64,000 nt of DNA from Arthrobacter sp. ATA002. Lineage in GTDB: Bacteria > Actinomycetota > Actinomycetes > Actinomycetales > Micrococcaceae. A program made the translations under genes and the position numbers. Of this stretch, positions 24,158-33,708 are shown in pieces (position 1 is the stretch's first letter; each line of letters opens with the position of its first letter). The stretch spans positions 3,720,001 through 3,784,000 of the forward strand of contig NZ_CP114015.1 of the NCBI RefSeq assembly GCF_026898095.1, in the 5' to 3' direction. The notes under the pieces were generated by a model. The model worked only from the letters and a program-made list of their open reading frames with translations, was not told where the DNA came from and ran no database searches.

Positions 24158-26444
24158 GAGTGCGCTTTCCGCACCGTTTTGCGGTCCGCCGGCAGCGCGT
24201 CCCACTGCGCCTCGATCTCCTTCTCCCCCGGCGTTGCCAGGAAGCCTGCCGGAGCAAATACGCGGGAGGCCACGGCCGGATCTTCGGCGCTGGGGCGCCT
24301 CCGGACCGGTAGGAGCGGATGCTCGCGATGACGGCAGTGATGATGACAATAATCGCCAGTGTCACGAACACGATGGACAGCGTGCCCTGGATGAAGGTGT
24401 TGCGGACAACGGCTTCCATGGCCTCGACCGTCGCCGCGGTGCCGAAGCTCGTCTCGCCCCGCTCCAGCGCCCCCTTGAAGGCGTTGTGCTGGGCCCAGTA
24501 GCCGACGGCCGGGACGGGGCTGAAGATCTTGTACATGGAGGCGGTGATGGTCACCACGGACGCGAAGGCCAGCGGCAGCACCACGATCCAGATGTACTTG
24601 AAGACGTTCTTCTTGGCGAGGATGGCCAGGCAGATGGCGAGCGCAATTGCTGCCAGCAGCTGGTTGGCGATTCCGAAGAGCGGGAACAGGGTGTTGATCC
24701 CGCCCAGCGGGTCCGTGACCCCCATGATCAGGATCGACCCCCAACCTCCCACCATCACGGCCGTACAGATCCATGCTCCGGTCCGCCAGCCGGTGTCGCG
24801 GAACTTCGGGATGAAGTTGCCGATGGAGTCCTGCAGCATAAACCGGGCCACGCGGGTGCCGGCGTCGACGGCTGTGAGGATAAACAGCGCTTCGAACATG
24901 ATGGCGAAGTGGTACCAGAACGCCATCATCGAAGACCCGCCGATCAGGCTTTGCATGATCTGGGCCAGGCCGACGGCGAGGGTCGGCGCGCCGCCGGTGC
25001 GCGAGACGATGGATTCCTCGCCCACGTTTGCTGCCATGTTGGTGAGCATGTCCGGGGTGAGGCTCACTCCGGCCAGGCCCAGGCTGTTGACGAATGCGAC
25101 GGCGCCTTCCACGGTGCCGCCGGTGGCGGCGGCGGAGGAGTTCATCGCGAAGTAGATGCCGCGGTCGATGGAGATGGCCGCCACCAGGGCCATGACGGCC
25201 ACGAAGGATTCCATCAGCATGCCGCCGTAGCCAATGAAACGGGTCTGCCGTTCCTTTTCAATCATCTTGGGCGTGGTGCCGGAGGCAATCAGGGCGTGGA
25301 ACCCGGACAGGGCGCCACAGGCGATGGTCACGAACAGGAACGGGAACAGCGGACCGGCGACAACCGGGCCGTTGTCGGTGGAGGCGAACTCGCTGATCGC
25401 CGGAACCGTGATTTCGGGCCGCACGATAATGATGGCCACCGCCAGCATGACGATGGTGCCCACCTTCATGAAGGTGGACAGGTAGTCGCGCGGGGCGAGC
25501 AGCAGCCAGACCGGCAGCACAGCGGCGATGAAGCCGTAAATGATGATGCCCCAGGCAATGACTGTCTTGTCCAGGGTCAGGGCGTCGCCCAGTGCGGTGT
25601 CGGCGATCATGCCGCCGCCGATGATGGCCAGCAGCAGCAGGACAAAACCGATGATGGACACCTCGGTGACCTTGCCCGGGCGCAGGAAGCGCAGGTAAAC
25701 ACCCATGAACAGTGCGATCGGGATGGTCATGCCCACGGAGAAGACACCCCACGGGCTTTCCGCCAGGGCGTTCACGACCACGAGTGCCAGGATGGCGACG
25801 ATGATGATCATGATCGTCAGCGTGGCGATCAGGGCAGCGGTTCCGCCCAAGCGTCCGAGTTCCTCGCGGGCCATCTGGCCCAGCGAGCGCCCGCCGCGGC
25901 GCATGGAGAAGAACATGACCAGGTAATCCTGGACGGCACCGGCCAGGACGACGCCGATGATGATCCAGATGGTGCCGGGCAGGTAGCCCATTTGTGCGGC
26001 CAGGACCGGGCCGACCAGGGGCCCTGCGCCGGCGATGGCGGCGAAGTGGTGGCCGTAGAGCACCCGGCGGTCGGTGGCGGCATAGTCCTTGCCGTCGGCC
26101 TTGTACTCCGCGGGGGTGGCGCGCAGGTCATTGGGCTGCAGGAGCTTGCGCTCAATGAACTTGGAGTAGAAACGGTACGCAATGAAGTAGGTGCAGACTG
26201 CCGCGAAGACGAACCAGATGGCGTTGACGGTTTCCCCGCGGACCAGGGCCAGCATGTACCAGCTGACCCCGCCGAGGAGGGCAATCCCGGCCCACACGGC
26301 TATCTTCAGCGGGGTCCAGCGGCGGTCTTCGGCGTCGGCGGTTTCGGGGTCCAGCGCCACCGGCGGCAGATCGGGATCCTGCACCAGGACGTCACTGTCC
26401 TCAGGCTGTCCCGGGGCGGCCCGGCGCCCGCGATTCTCACTCAT
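24154..26444 (-). CDS. cstA: Carbon starvation protein CstA family transporter, 3' end frameshifted
   Basis: CstA-family carriers import peptides or pyruvate. The protein has about 16-18 membrane helices with family motifs: YGHHFAAIAGAGPLVGPVLA near residue 110, VQDYLVMFFSMRRGGRSLGQ, and CGALSGFHALIASGTTPKMI. After RSYRSGGAP the given frame leaves the conserved sequence and would overrun ybdD, ending at 24102; the adjoining frame gives SAEDPAVASRVFAPAGFLA then EKEIEAQWDALPADRKT, the expected C-terminus, ending at 24154. The switch is at GGGG 24292-24295 (one base missing). The intended protein is 763 aa. The ATG at 26444 follows AAAGGGA. Confidence 0.92.
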
Positions 26445-26588
26445 AGGGGTCCCTTTGCTTGCGGTACAACTCGGAAAAGGCCGGGCAGTGAAACCGGCCC
26501 CGGAGGCGGAAAACCCGCACTCTTGCCCCCGAGATTAGCAGTGCGGGTGTGATGCACTCCACAAGCACCCGTCCGCCGGGCGGAACAC

Positions 26589-27566
26589 TTAGGTCGTGAG
26601 GAGGATTTTGCCGGTGTGGCGGCCGGAATCGAAGTACTCATGGGCGGCGCCGGCGTCGGCCAGCGGGAAGGTTTCGTCCACGAGGGGACGGATTTTCCCC
26701 GCCTCGACCAGCGGCCAGACGTACTGCTGAACCGCCTGCATAATGGCTGCTTTCTCTTCGGCCGGACGGGACCGCAGCGTAGTTCCAATCACCGCGAGCC
26801 GCTTGCGCATCACCTGGTTAAGGTCGATTTCCGCCTTGGTGCCGCCCTGCAGTCCGATAATCACCAACCGGCCGGAGACCGCCAGCGCTTCCAGGTTGCG
26901 CTGCAGGTACTTGGCGCCCATCACGTCCAGGATCACGTCGGCTCCGCGGCCGCCGGTGGCCTCCCGCACCCGCTCCACAAAGTCCTCGTCCCGGTAGTTG
27001 ATCAGCACCCGGGCACCGAGGGACTTCGCCAGTTCCAGCTTTTCCGCCGAGCCGGCCGTCACCAGGGGCACGGCCCCGAACGCGGCCACCATTTGAATCG
27101 CCATCGTGCCGATGCCGCCGGCGCCGCCGTGGATCAGGACGGAGTCCCCCTCCGTGACCCCGGCCGCCATGAACAGGTTGGAGAAGACAGTGGCGGCCGT
27201 TTCGGGCAGCGCGGCGGCGGTCACGAGGTCCATCCCGGCGGGAACCGGAAGGACTTGGCCGGCCGGAACGTTCACCTGCTCGGCATAGCCTCCGCCGGTG
27301 AGCAGGGCGACGACGTCGGCTCCCACGGCGAGCCCTTCCACTCCTGCGCCCACTGCGGCAACCCTGCCGGATACCTCCAAGCCCGGGTACTCCGAGGCTC
27401 CGGCGGGTACGGGATAGTGGCCCTGCCGCTGCAGTACGTCGGCCCGGTTGAGGCCGGCTGCCGCCACGTCGATGAGCACTTCCCCCGGTCCGGGAACCGG
27501 CGCCGGCACGTCCTGCAGCTGCAGGGCTTCCGGGCCTCCGGGCGTAGTGATGACAACTGCTCTCAT
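26589..27566 (-). CDS. NAD(P)H quinone oxidoreductase, PIG3 family
   Basis: A 325-aa zinc-free member of the medium-chain dehydrogenase/reductase superfamily that reduces quinones or enones with NADPH. It begins MRAVVITTPGGPEALQL, has NRADVLQRQGHYP, the Rossmann segment VLIHGGAGGIGTMAIQM near residue 145 and the C-terminal FPLADAGAAHEYFDSGRHTG typical of PIG3/TP53I3-like proteins. GGAGG five bases before 27566 fixes the start. It is a single gene between cstA and tRNA-Ser. The substrate is not readable. Confidence 0.9.
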   Translation of the reverse strand: MRAVVITTPGGPEALQLQDVPAPVPGPGEVLIDVAAAGLNRADVLQRQGHYPVPAGASEYPGLEVSGRVAAVGAGVEGLAVGADVVALLTGGGYAEQVNVPAGQVLPVPAGMDLVTAAALPETAATVFSNLFMAAGVTEGDSVLIHGGAGGIGTMAIQMVAAFGAVPLVTAGSAEKLELAKSLGARVLINYRDEDFVERVREATGGRGADVILDVMGAKYLQRNLEALAVSGRLVIIGLQGGTKAEIDLNQVMRKRLAVIGTTLRSRPAEEKAAIMQAVQQYVWPLVEAGKIRPLVDETFPLADAGAAHEYFDSGRHTGKILLTT

Positions 27567-27629
27567 TCTGTCCTCCACGGCGTTGCTGAGATTTTGGTGA
27601 ATTGCGGCTTTCTGACAGACTACTAGCGG

Positions 27630-27717
27630 GGAAGGTTGTCCGAGCGGCCGATGGAGCTGGTCTTGAAAACCAGTGTGCGGTAACCCCGTACCAAGGGTTC
27701 GAATCCCTTACCTTCCG
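27630..27717 (+). tRNA. tRNA-Ser (anticodon UGA)
   Basis: An 88-base tRNA with acceptor pair GGAAGGT / ACCTTCC, a long variable arm typical of serine tRNAs, anticodon TGA in CTTGAAA and the T-loop GGTTCGAATCC. The discriminator is G and CCA is not encoded. Confidence 0.95.
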
Positions 27718-27724
27718 CGCAGAA

Positions 27725-27759
27725 CACAAAAGCGGGCCCTTGAGGGGCCCGCTTTTGTG
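27725..27759 (+). terminator. Terminator after tRNA-Ser(UGA)
   Basis: Inverted repeat CACAAAAGCGGGCCC / GGGCCCGCTTTTGTG with a short loop eight bases after the tRNA; TTTT in the descending arm. Confidence 0.85.
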
Positions 27760-27865
27760 CTGTCGGCGGGCGGGTTCCCGGCGGACAGCATCGACATGAC
27801 GGCCGGCACCTTCTGTGAGGATGAATTCGAGCAGTTCGCGGGGCAGCCATTCGCCAAGTCTCAAT

Positions 27866-27895
27866 GGCGCTGCCGTCCTAAAGGCTGGCAGCGCC
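27866..27895 (-). terminator. Hairpin downstream of galK
   Basis: A 9-bp perfect stem GGCGCTGCC / GGCAGCGCC with a 12-base loop, 38 bases after the galK stop. The U-tract is lacking, so termination is uncertain. Confidence 0.45.
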
Positions 27896-27932
27896 TTGGT
27901 CTTGTTTTACAGTTCCCGCAGCGGGGCGGCCC

Positions 27933-29132
27933 TCATACCCGGCCTGCACCGGCAGCGGGAAGAACCGTGAAAAGAACGGGCTCCCGGAATCCCCGGCCCT
28001 GGAACGCGGCCAGCACCGCGGTGCGGACCTGTTCCTCATCAGCACATCTGATCAGAGCAATGGCCGAACCGCCGAATCCACCGCCGGTCATCCGCGCGCC
28101 GAGGGCACCGGCGGTGAGTGCTGCTTCCACGGCCAGGTCCAGCTCCGCACAGGACACTTCGAAGTCATCGCGCAGGGAGGCGTGGGATGCCGTCAGCAGC
28201 TGTCCGAGTGTGTCCATCCTGCCGGCCTGCAGCTCTGCGGCCGTTTGCCCTACCCGCCGGTTTTCGCCCAGCACGTGCCGCACCCGGCGCCGGGTCTCAG
28301 CATCAAGTCCCGACAGATCAGCATCCGCTGGCACGTCCCGCAGCGAGTCCGCTCCCAGCACGGCAGCACCGTGTTCGCAGGAGGCGCGGCGGGCGCTGTA
28401 TCCGCCGTCGGAATGGCTGTGCGCCACCCGGGTGTCCATCACCAAAACTGCCAGACCGTGCTCGGCCAGCGGAAGCGGCACCGTTTCCGCTGCCAGGCTG
28501 CGGCAGTCCAGGAAGAGCGCACTGCCTTCGCGCCCCATCAGCGACGCTGATTGATCCATGATGCCGGTGGGCGCGCCCACATATCGGTTCTCGGCGTACT
28601 GAGTTAAGCGGGCCATGTCAGCGTGCTCCAGTTCCAGACCGAGCAGATCATTCAGCGCCACAATCACTGCCACTTCCACTGCGTGTGAGGAGGACAGCCC
28701 GGCGCCCACGGGAACGGTGGAATCCAGCAACAGGTCGAATGCGGGCACCGGGAACCCCGCGGCCTCCAGGGCATAGACCACGCCCGCCGGATAAGCGGCC
28801 CACCCCTCGGTGGAACCCGGGGTCAGCCCGTGGATGCTGAACTCCTCACGGGACAGGCCGTGGCCCTTGGGCGCGTATCTTGAGGCGAGGCGCACGACGC
28901 CATCCGGCACCTCCGGGTCGCGGCCCGGCGGGCGCAGCCGCACAGCTGCCAGGGCGCTGCGGTCGATCGCAAACGGCAGCACAAAGCCATTGTTATAGTC
29001 GGTGTGTTCACCGATCAGGTTCACGCGCCCGGGAGCCCGCCACACGCCGTCGGGCTCCGAGCCGTAAATTTCAGCGAACTGTCCGGTCAAAATTTGCGCG
29101 CGGGATTGGACCGCCTGGACTGCAGCACTCAT
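27933..29132 (-). CDS. galK: Galactokinase
   Basis: GalK phosphorylates galactose to galactose-1-phosphate, step one of the Leloir pathway. The 399-aa product has the GHMP signatures: substrate motif GRVNLIGEHTDYNNGFVLPF near residue 36, ATP-binding PVGAGLSSSHAVEVAV near 120, and the C-terminal GARMTGGGFGGSAIAL. The ATG at 29132 overlaps the galT stop by four bases; longer starts would lie in galT. With galT it ends the sugar-uptake operon. No galE or galM is seen in the window. Confidence 0.95.
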   Translation of the reverse strand: MSAAVQAVQSRAQILTGQFAEIYGSEPDGVWRAPGRVNLIGEHTDYNNGFVLPFAIDRSALAAVRLRPPGRDPEVPDGVVRLASRYAPKGHGLSREEFSIHGLTPGSTEGWAAYPAGVVYALEAAGFPVPAFDLLLDSTVPVGAGLSSSHAVEVAVIVALNDLLGLELEHADMARLTQYAENRYVGAPTGIMDQSASLMGREGSALFLDCRSLAAETVPLPLAEHGLAVLVMDTRVAHSHSDGGYSARRASCEHGAAVLGADSLRDVPADADLSGLDAETRRRVRHVLGENRRVGQTAAELQAGRMDTLGQLLTASHASLRDDFEVSCAELDLAVEAALTAGALGARMTGGGFGGSAIALIRCADEEQVRTAVLAAFQGRGFREPVLFTVLPAAGAGRV

Positions 29133-30277
29133 ACCCGGACCGCCCGTAGGCATGCCGCGGTCTGTTCCGCGTCGGTGTCGTTGATAAAGGCGCCCATAGC
29201 GGCCTCGGAACCCGCCAGGAACTTCAGTTTGTCCGCTGCCCGGCGCGGACTGGTCAGCTGCAGGTGCAGCCATCCGGCCTCCCGGTCTGCATCATTGACG
29301 GGAGTCTGGTGCCACGCCGCAATGTAGGGGGTGGGGGTGTCATACAGCCCGTCTACGCGCTGCAGCAGGTCCACATACATACCGGCGAGCTCATCGCGTT
29401 CGGCTCCGGAGAGCGCGGCCAGATCCGGAACCTGACGGTGCGGAACCAGATGGAGTTCCAGCGGCCAGCGGGCGGCATAGGGCACGTAGGCGGAAAAGTG
29501 CTCCCCCTGCAGCACCATCCGGTCCCCGGCCTCGGATTCGTCCTCCAGCAGCTCACCCATCAACGGCCGGCCGTGGGCCGCAAGATGCCGGCGTGAGCGT
29601 TCCGCAAGCCGCGCAGCGTGCGGGGCGGCGTAAGGGTAAGCGTAAATCTGTCCATGCGGATGGTGCAGGGTGACGCCGATGTCCTCGCCCCGGTTCTCGA
29701 ACGGAAAAACGTGCGCGATGCCCGGCATCGCGGAGAGCTCCTGCGTGCGCTGCGCCCAGGCCTCCACCACGGTGCGCGCCCGTTCGTAAGGCAGCGAGGC
29801 GAACGAGGCCTGGTGCTCAGGCGTGAAGACCACCACCTCGCACCGCCCGAATGCCGGTGAGGGTGTGCCCCACAACTGCCGGCCGCCGTCGTCGTCCGGC
29901 AGCGTACCCAGCGCCGGTCCGAGGGAGGGGAAACGGTTTTCGAAGACCACCACGTCAAAGTCCTCGGCCGGAATTTCCGAAAGCCGCTCCGCCGTGCCCG
30001 GGCACAGCGGGCACTGATCCGCCGGCGGCAGATAGGTCCGGGCCTGCCGGTGGGCGGCAACCGCCACCCATTCCCCGCTCAAGCGGTCAAAGCGCACCTC
30101 GCCGTTGCCCGGCCGGTCCTCCAGCGGTCGCGTGTCGGTCCCCGGCTGCGCGGGACGTCCGCCCCGGTCAGTGAAGAACAGGGCCTCGCGGCCGTCGGCC
30201 AGCCGGTGGCGGTGCGGCGCAACGGGTGCCGGGTCCGCCGTCACCGGTGCCGGTGGAGAGAAAGTCCACTGGGACAC
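29129..30277 (-). CDS. galT: Galactose-1-phosphate uridylyltransferase
   Basis: GalT exchanges UMP between UDP-glucose and galactose-1-phosphate. The 382-aa protein has the zinc-binding LPPADQCPLCPG, the active-site motif GVTLHHPHGQIYAYPYA (catalytic His of HPHGQ) and the distal WPLELHLVPHR. It begins with GTG at 30277 immediately after the permease stop, and overlaps galK. Length is normal for type 1 GalT. Confidence 0.95.
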   Translation of the reverse strand: MSQWTFSPPAPVTADPAPVAPHRHRLADGREALFFTDRGGRPAQPGTDTRPLEDRPGNGEVRFDRLSGEWVAVAAHRQARTYLPPADQCPLCPGTAERLSEIPAEDFDVVVFENRFPSLGPALGTLPDDDGGRQLWGTPSPAFGRCEVVVFTPEHQASFASLPYERARTVVEAWAQRTQELSAMPGIAHVFPFENRGEDIGVTLHHPHGQIYAYPYAAPHAARLAERSRRHLAAHGRPLMGELLEDESEAGDRMVLQGEHFSAYVPYAARWPLELHLVPHRQVPDLAALSGAERDELAGMYVDLLQRVDGLYDTPTPYIAAWHQTPVNDADREAGWLHLQLTSPRRAADKLKFLAGSEAAMGAFINDTDAEQTAACLRAVRV

Positions 30278-31240
30278 TTATTGGCCTCCCATTCCCGAGG
30301 TGGCGAATCCGCGGATGATGTGGCGCTGGAAGAGCATAAAGACGATCAGGAGCGGCAGTGCTCCGATCATCGCGCTTGCCATTTCGGAGGCGTACTGCAC
30401 ACCGTAGGCGTTTTTCACCGTACCCAGCCCCACGGGGATCGTCATGATCTCCGGGGAATTGGTCACGATGAACGGCCACAGGAAGTTGTTCCAGGCGCTG
30501 ATGAAGACAAAGATCGAGACCGCCGTAAGGATGGAGCGGGAGAGCGGCAGCACCACGGAGTAGAACACCCGGAAGTCGCTTGCCCCGTCCAGCCGGGCCG
30601 CTTCCTCCAGTTCCACCGGAATCTGGTCGAAGAAGTTCTTCATCACGATCACCATCAGCGGCATCACCACCTGCGGCAGGGCGACGCCCAGCAGCGTGTC
30701 TGAAAGCCGCAGGGCAATCATCTGGTCAAACAGGGGAACAATGAGGATCTGCGGCGGGACCATCAGCGCGGCGATGGTCAGCACAAACAGCCAGCGCCGG
30801 CCGCGGAATTTCTGCCGGGAGAAGGCATACGCCGCCAGCGCGGAGATGGTTACGGTAATCACCGTGACCAGGGTGGAGACCAGGACCGAGTTCCAGATCC
30901 ACAGGGGAATGTCCCCGGCGGCCAGGACGCTGCGGTAGGCATCCGCCGTCCATCCGCCCTCGGGCCAGAACTGCAGCGGCGCAGCGGAGACATCGGCCTC
31001 GGATTTGAAGGACGAGAGCACTGCCCAAGCCATCGGCAGCGCCCATAGGGCGGCCAGGACGGCAACCACGGTGTATGCCGCGGCGCGGCCCTTCCTGCCG
31101 GGGCCAAGGGTCAGGGTGCGCAGGTGTTCTGCTTCCCGCTTTTTCTGGACCCGGGCGCGGGTGCGGGCGTCGACGTCGGGCCCGCCGGGTTCCCGGCCGG
31201 AGCCGGCCGGTGCGGTTGCCGCTGTGGTGGACGTAGCCAT
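30278..31240 (-). CDS. Carbohydrate ABC transporter permease (MalG/LacG type)
   Basis: A 320-aa inner-membrane subunit of a sugar importer. After a charged Ala/Arg-rich N-terminus (to about 55) it has six membrane helices and the EAA loop EEAARLDGASDFRVFYSVVL that docks the ATPase. The ATG at 31240 lies one base past the stop of the partner permease and follows AGGAG. It is co-transcribed with the binding protein and galT-galK, which indicates a galactoside or galactose-containing sugar as substrate. No ATPase gene is nearby; a shared MsiK-type ATPase is likely, as usual in Actinobacteria. Confidence 0.9.
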   Translation of the reverse strand: MATSTTAATAPAGSGREPGGPDVDARTRARVQKKREAEHLRTLTLGPGRKGRAAAYTVVAVLAALWALPMAWAVLSSFKSEADVSAAPLQFWPEGGWTADAYRSVLAAGDIPLWIWNSVLVSTLVTVITVTISALAAYAFSRQKFRGRRWLFVLTIAALMVPPQILIVPLFDQMIALRLSDTLLGVALPQVVMPLMVIVMKNFFDQIPVELEEAARLDGASDFRVFYSVVLPLSRSILTAVSIFVFISAWNNFLWPFIVTNSPEIMTIPVGLGTVKNAYGVQYASEMASAMIGALPLLIVFMLFQRHIIRGFATSGMGGQ

Positions 31241-31241
31241 G

Positions 31242-32195
31242 TCAGGAGTCCTTCCGCTTCGCGAACCACATCTGGACCAGGGAGACCAGAACAATCAGTG
31301 CGAAGAAAATGTAGGAGGTCGCGGAGGCGTAGCCGAGCCGGTATCCGGTGAACCCGGCGTCGTAGATGTACTGCAGGATGGAGCGGGTGGCGCCGTTGGG
31401 GCCGCCGGCTGTCAGCAGGAAAATCTGGTCAAAGACCTTCAGCGAGGCGAGCGCCTGCAGCAGGATGATCAGTCCGGTGGTGCTTTTCATCATGGGCAGC
31501 GTGATGGAGAACAGCCGCCGCCAGGTGCCGGCACCGTCCAGCTGGGCCGCCTCATAGAGGTGGTCCGGGATGTTCTGCAGGGCGGAGAGGTACAGCAGGA
31601 AGTTGAAACCCACCGTCCACCACAGGGTGACCAGGGCAATGGACCACATGGCCACCTGGTCATCGCTGAGCCAGCCGACCTGGTTGATGCCGAACCGGTC
31701 CAGCAGGCCGTTGATCAGCCCGAAGTCATTGGTGAAGAGGAACGCCCAGATGGCGGTCACCACCGAGACCGGCAGCAGGAACGGGGCGAAGAACGTCAGG
31801 CGCCACAGCCACTGTCCCCTGAGGCCGGTATACACGAGGTAGGCCATGGCGAAGGAGACCAGGATCAGCGGCACCGAGGAGATGACGGTAAAGAACAGGG
31901 TGTTGCCCAGGCTGGACCACATCTGCGGGTCGGTGAGGGCCTCGGAGTAGTTGGAGAGCCCGGCAAACGAGGATTCGTCATTGACCAGGGACCGGTTGGT
32001 AAGGCTCATCCAGAGCCCGTAAAGAATCGGCCACACAAGGAAGAGTGCGAAGAAGAACAGATACGGGGCCAGGAACCAGTATCCGGTCCGGGACGGGGCC
32101 GGCTGCTTACCGGGCCGCCGCCGGGGCGCAAGGCCTGTTCCGGCTGCGGCCGGGGGACGGGGAGTGCTGGCGGGGCTGTTGGTAGTGGTTGTCAT
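31242..32195 (-). CDS. Carbohydrate ABC transporter permease (MalF/LacF type)
   Basis: A 317-aa permease partner of the downstream gene. After about 35 Pro/Arg-rich residues it has a first helix at SRTGYWFLAPYLFFFALFLV, five more helices, and the EAA loop LYEAAQLDGAGTWRRLFSIT. The start is at 32195, 10 bases after the binding-protein stop. It forms the importer with the MalG-type gene and the lipoprotein binding protein. Confidence 0.9.
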   Translation of the reverse strand: MTTTTNSPASTPRPPAAAGTGLAPRRRPGKQPAPSRTGYWFLAPYLFFFALFLVWPILYGLWMSLTNRSLVNDESSFAGLSNYSEALTDPQMWSSLGNTLFFTVISSVPLILVSFAMAYLVYTGLRGQWLWRLTFFAPFLLPVSVVTAIWAFLFTNDFGLINGLLDRFGINQVGWLSDDQVAMWSIALVTLWWTVGFNFLLYLSALQNIPDHLYEAAQLDGAGTWRRLFSITLPMMKSTTGLIILLQALASLKVFDQIFLLTAGGPNGATRSILQYIYDAGFTGYRLGYASATSYIFFALIVLVSLVQMWFAKRKDS

Positions 32196-32205
32196 AGCTG
32201 GCTCC

Positions 32206-33531
32206 TCACGCAGTCGGGTTCGGGGCGGCGAGGAAACGGTCCATGGCAGAGAGCATGCCGCCGACGGCGTCCATTGGTTTCTTCAGTCCGCGGAAGGCAT
32301 CGGCAAGGGCCTGGGACATCTGGTTCTGGAAGTCGGTGCCCGCTCCCGCGAACCACGCGGGCGGGTCAAACACCACGTTCGCACCGGCGGCGGCGTAGTC
32401 GGACTGCGGCCGCAGGTCCCGGTATTCGGCGGTTTCCTGTGCCGGGAGGTAGGCCGGGATGTGCCCGGCGGTACCCCACTGCGGCCCGCCGTCGCGGATG
32501 ACCGAGGTGACGAATTCGTAGACCGAGCGACGGTGCTCCGCGGTCATGGACCGCTGCCGCGGCAGCACGTAGCTGTGCGAATCGGCGTATGCGGCGGGTG
32601 TGCCGAACATGGTGGGCATCGGCATGGCACCGAGGTTGGGCACGGCGGCGCCCAGGCCTGCGACTTCCCAGACACCGGAAAGGATCATTCCGACCCGTCC
32701 GCCGTTGAAGGCCGCCAGGCCGCCCTCATAGTCCAGGCTCTCCGTCAGTGCCTTGCCGTCCATCCAGGACGCCACGGATCCGATTACCTGCGCGGCTTTG
32801 TCCTCGTCCAGTCCGGCCTTCCCGCCGGGCTCGAGGCTCCATTCGCCGCCGGTCTGCCGGTACAGGCCCCAGAACAGCCGCCAGGCCTGTGCGGTATCCA
32901 TTAGGTAGCCAAAGCTGATTCCGTACCCGCCGGTGACTTCCGCGAGTTTGATCCCCGCCTCGTGCAGCTGCTCCGGGGAGGAAATGTCCATGGTTCCGTC
33001 GCTGGCCAGCACTCCGGCCCGCTCGGCCAGGTCCCGGTTGAAGAAGGAAATGAAGGGGTGGGTGTCCAGGGGCAGCGAGTACAGCTTGTCCTCATACTTG
33101 CAGGACTCCCACACCGCCGGCGCGAAGTCCTTCTCGCTCACGCCCAGCTCTGCCAGCAGGTCCGTGTCCCACGGCTCCAAAAGACCGCCGGGTGCGTAGC
33201 CGGGCATTCGGGAAAGGTGCATGATGGCGGCGTCCGGAGGCTGCTGGGAGGCCGAGCTCATGGCGAGCTTGGTGTAATACGGCGAGCCCCAGGAAAGCGT
33301 GGTCGGCTCGACGCTGAGCCCGGTCCGTTCCCGGATGTCCGCGATGATGCCGCGCATGTTCGCGCCGTCGGATCCTTGGAAGGGGTCCCAGACAGTCACC
33401 GGTGTCCGGCTGCCGCCGTTCCCGCCCGGGCTGGCGCCGCAACCGGCCACTGCACCCACGCCGGCTGCCGTGACGGCAGCGGCCAGTGCTCCCCGCAGGA
33501 ACTGCCTGCGGTCCGGATATCTGGTGTTCAT
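32206..33531 (-). CDS. Sugar ABC transporter substrate-binding lipoprotein
   Basis: A 441-aa extracellular solute-binding protein (family 1). The N-terminus has a Tat motif (DRRQFLRGAL) and a lipobox AVAGC with the lipid-bearing Cys at residue 31. The mature part shows the family segments TPVTVWDPFQG, YSLPLDTHPFISFFNRDLAE and AAFNGGRVGMILSGVWEVAG. The ATG at 33531 follows GGAGCAGG. It leads the importer/galTK operon, and an operator for the adjacent LacI regulator lies in its promoter region. A galactoside ligand is inferred from context. Confidence 0.92.
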   Translation of the reverse strand: MNTRYPDRRQFLRGALAAAVTAAGVGAVAGCGASPGGNGGSRTPVTVWDPFQGSDGANMRGIIADIRERTGLSVEPTTLSWGSPYYTKLAMSSASQQPPDAAIMHLSRMPGYAPGGLLEPWDTDLLAELGVSEKDFAPAVWESCKYEDKLYSLPLDTHPFISFFNRDLAERAGVLASDGTMDISSPEQLHEAGIKLAEVTGGYGISFGYLMDTAQAWRLFWGLYRQTGGEWSLEPGGKAGLDEDKAAQVIGSVASWMDGKALTESLDYEGGLAAFNGGRVGMILSGVWEVAGLGAAVPNLGAMPMPTMFGTPAAYADSHSYVLPRQRSMTAEHRRSVYEFVTSVIRDGGPQWGTAGHIPAYLPAQETAEYRDLRPQSDYAAAGANVVFDPPAWFAGAGTDFQNQMSQALADAFRGLKKPMDAVGGMLSAMDRFLAAPNPTA

Positions 33532-33608
33532 CCTGCTCCATTCCTGGCCTTCGGTGCCGGCTCTTCGTTGAGGACAGACGCTGTGGTGAGCTGAACCACA
33601 TGACGTGG

Positions 33609-33624
33609 ATTCTAACGTTAGCAA
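33609..33624. promoter_or_regulatory. LacI-family operator upstream of the sugar importer operon
   Basis: ATTCTAACGTTAGCAA centres on the dyad CTAACGTTAG. It lies 78 bases before the binding-protein start and 85 bases before lacI on the other strand. The same sequence less one A recurs before the GH2 gene. Confidence 0.7.
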
Positions 33625-33708
33625 TCGGCAACCGTCTACTCTTGGTGTCGAAGCAATGAAATACCCGGCCCGGAACCTCGGGGTCCAACAAGGGAAGGGA
33701 ACCGGCAA

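Noticed and set aside
24003..26552. A long plus-strand frame opposite cstA
   Set aside because: The product is rich in His/Asp/Gln repeats typical of the complement of membrane helices; cstA on the other strand is unambiguous.
27630..27760. tRNA-Ser as an integration site for a genomic island
   Set aside because: No direct repeat of the tRNA 3' end, integrase or mobile gene was found nearby.
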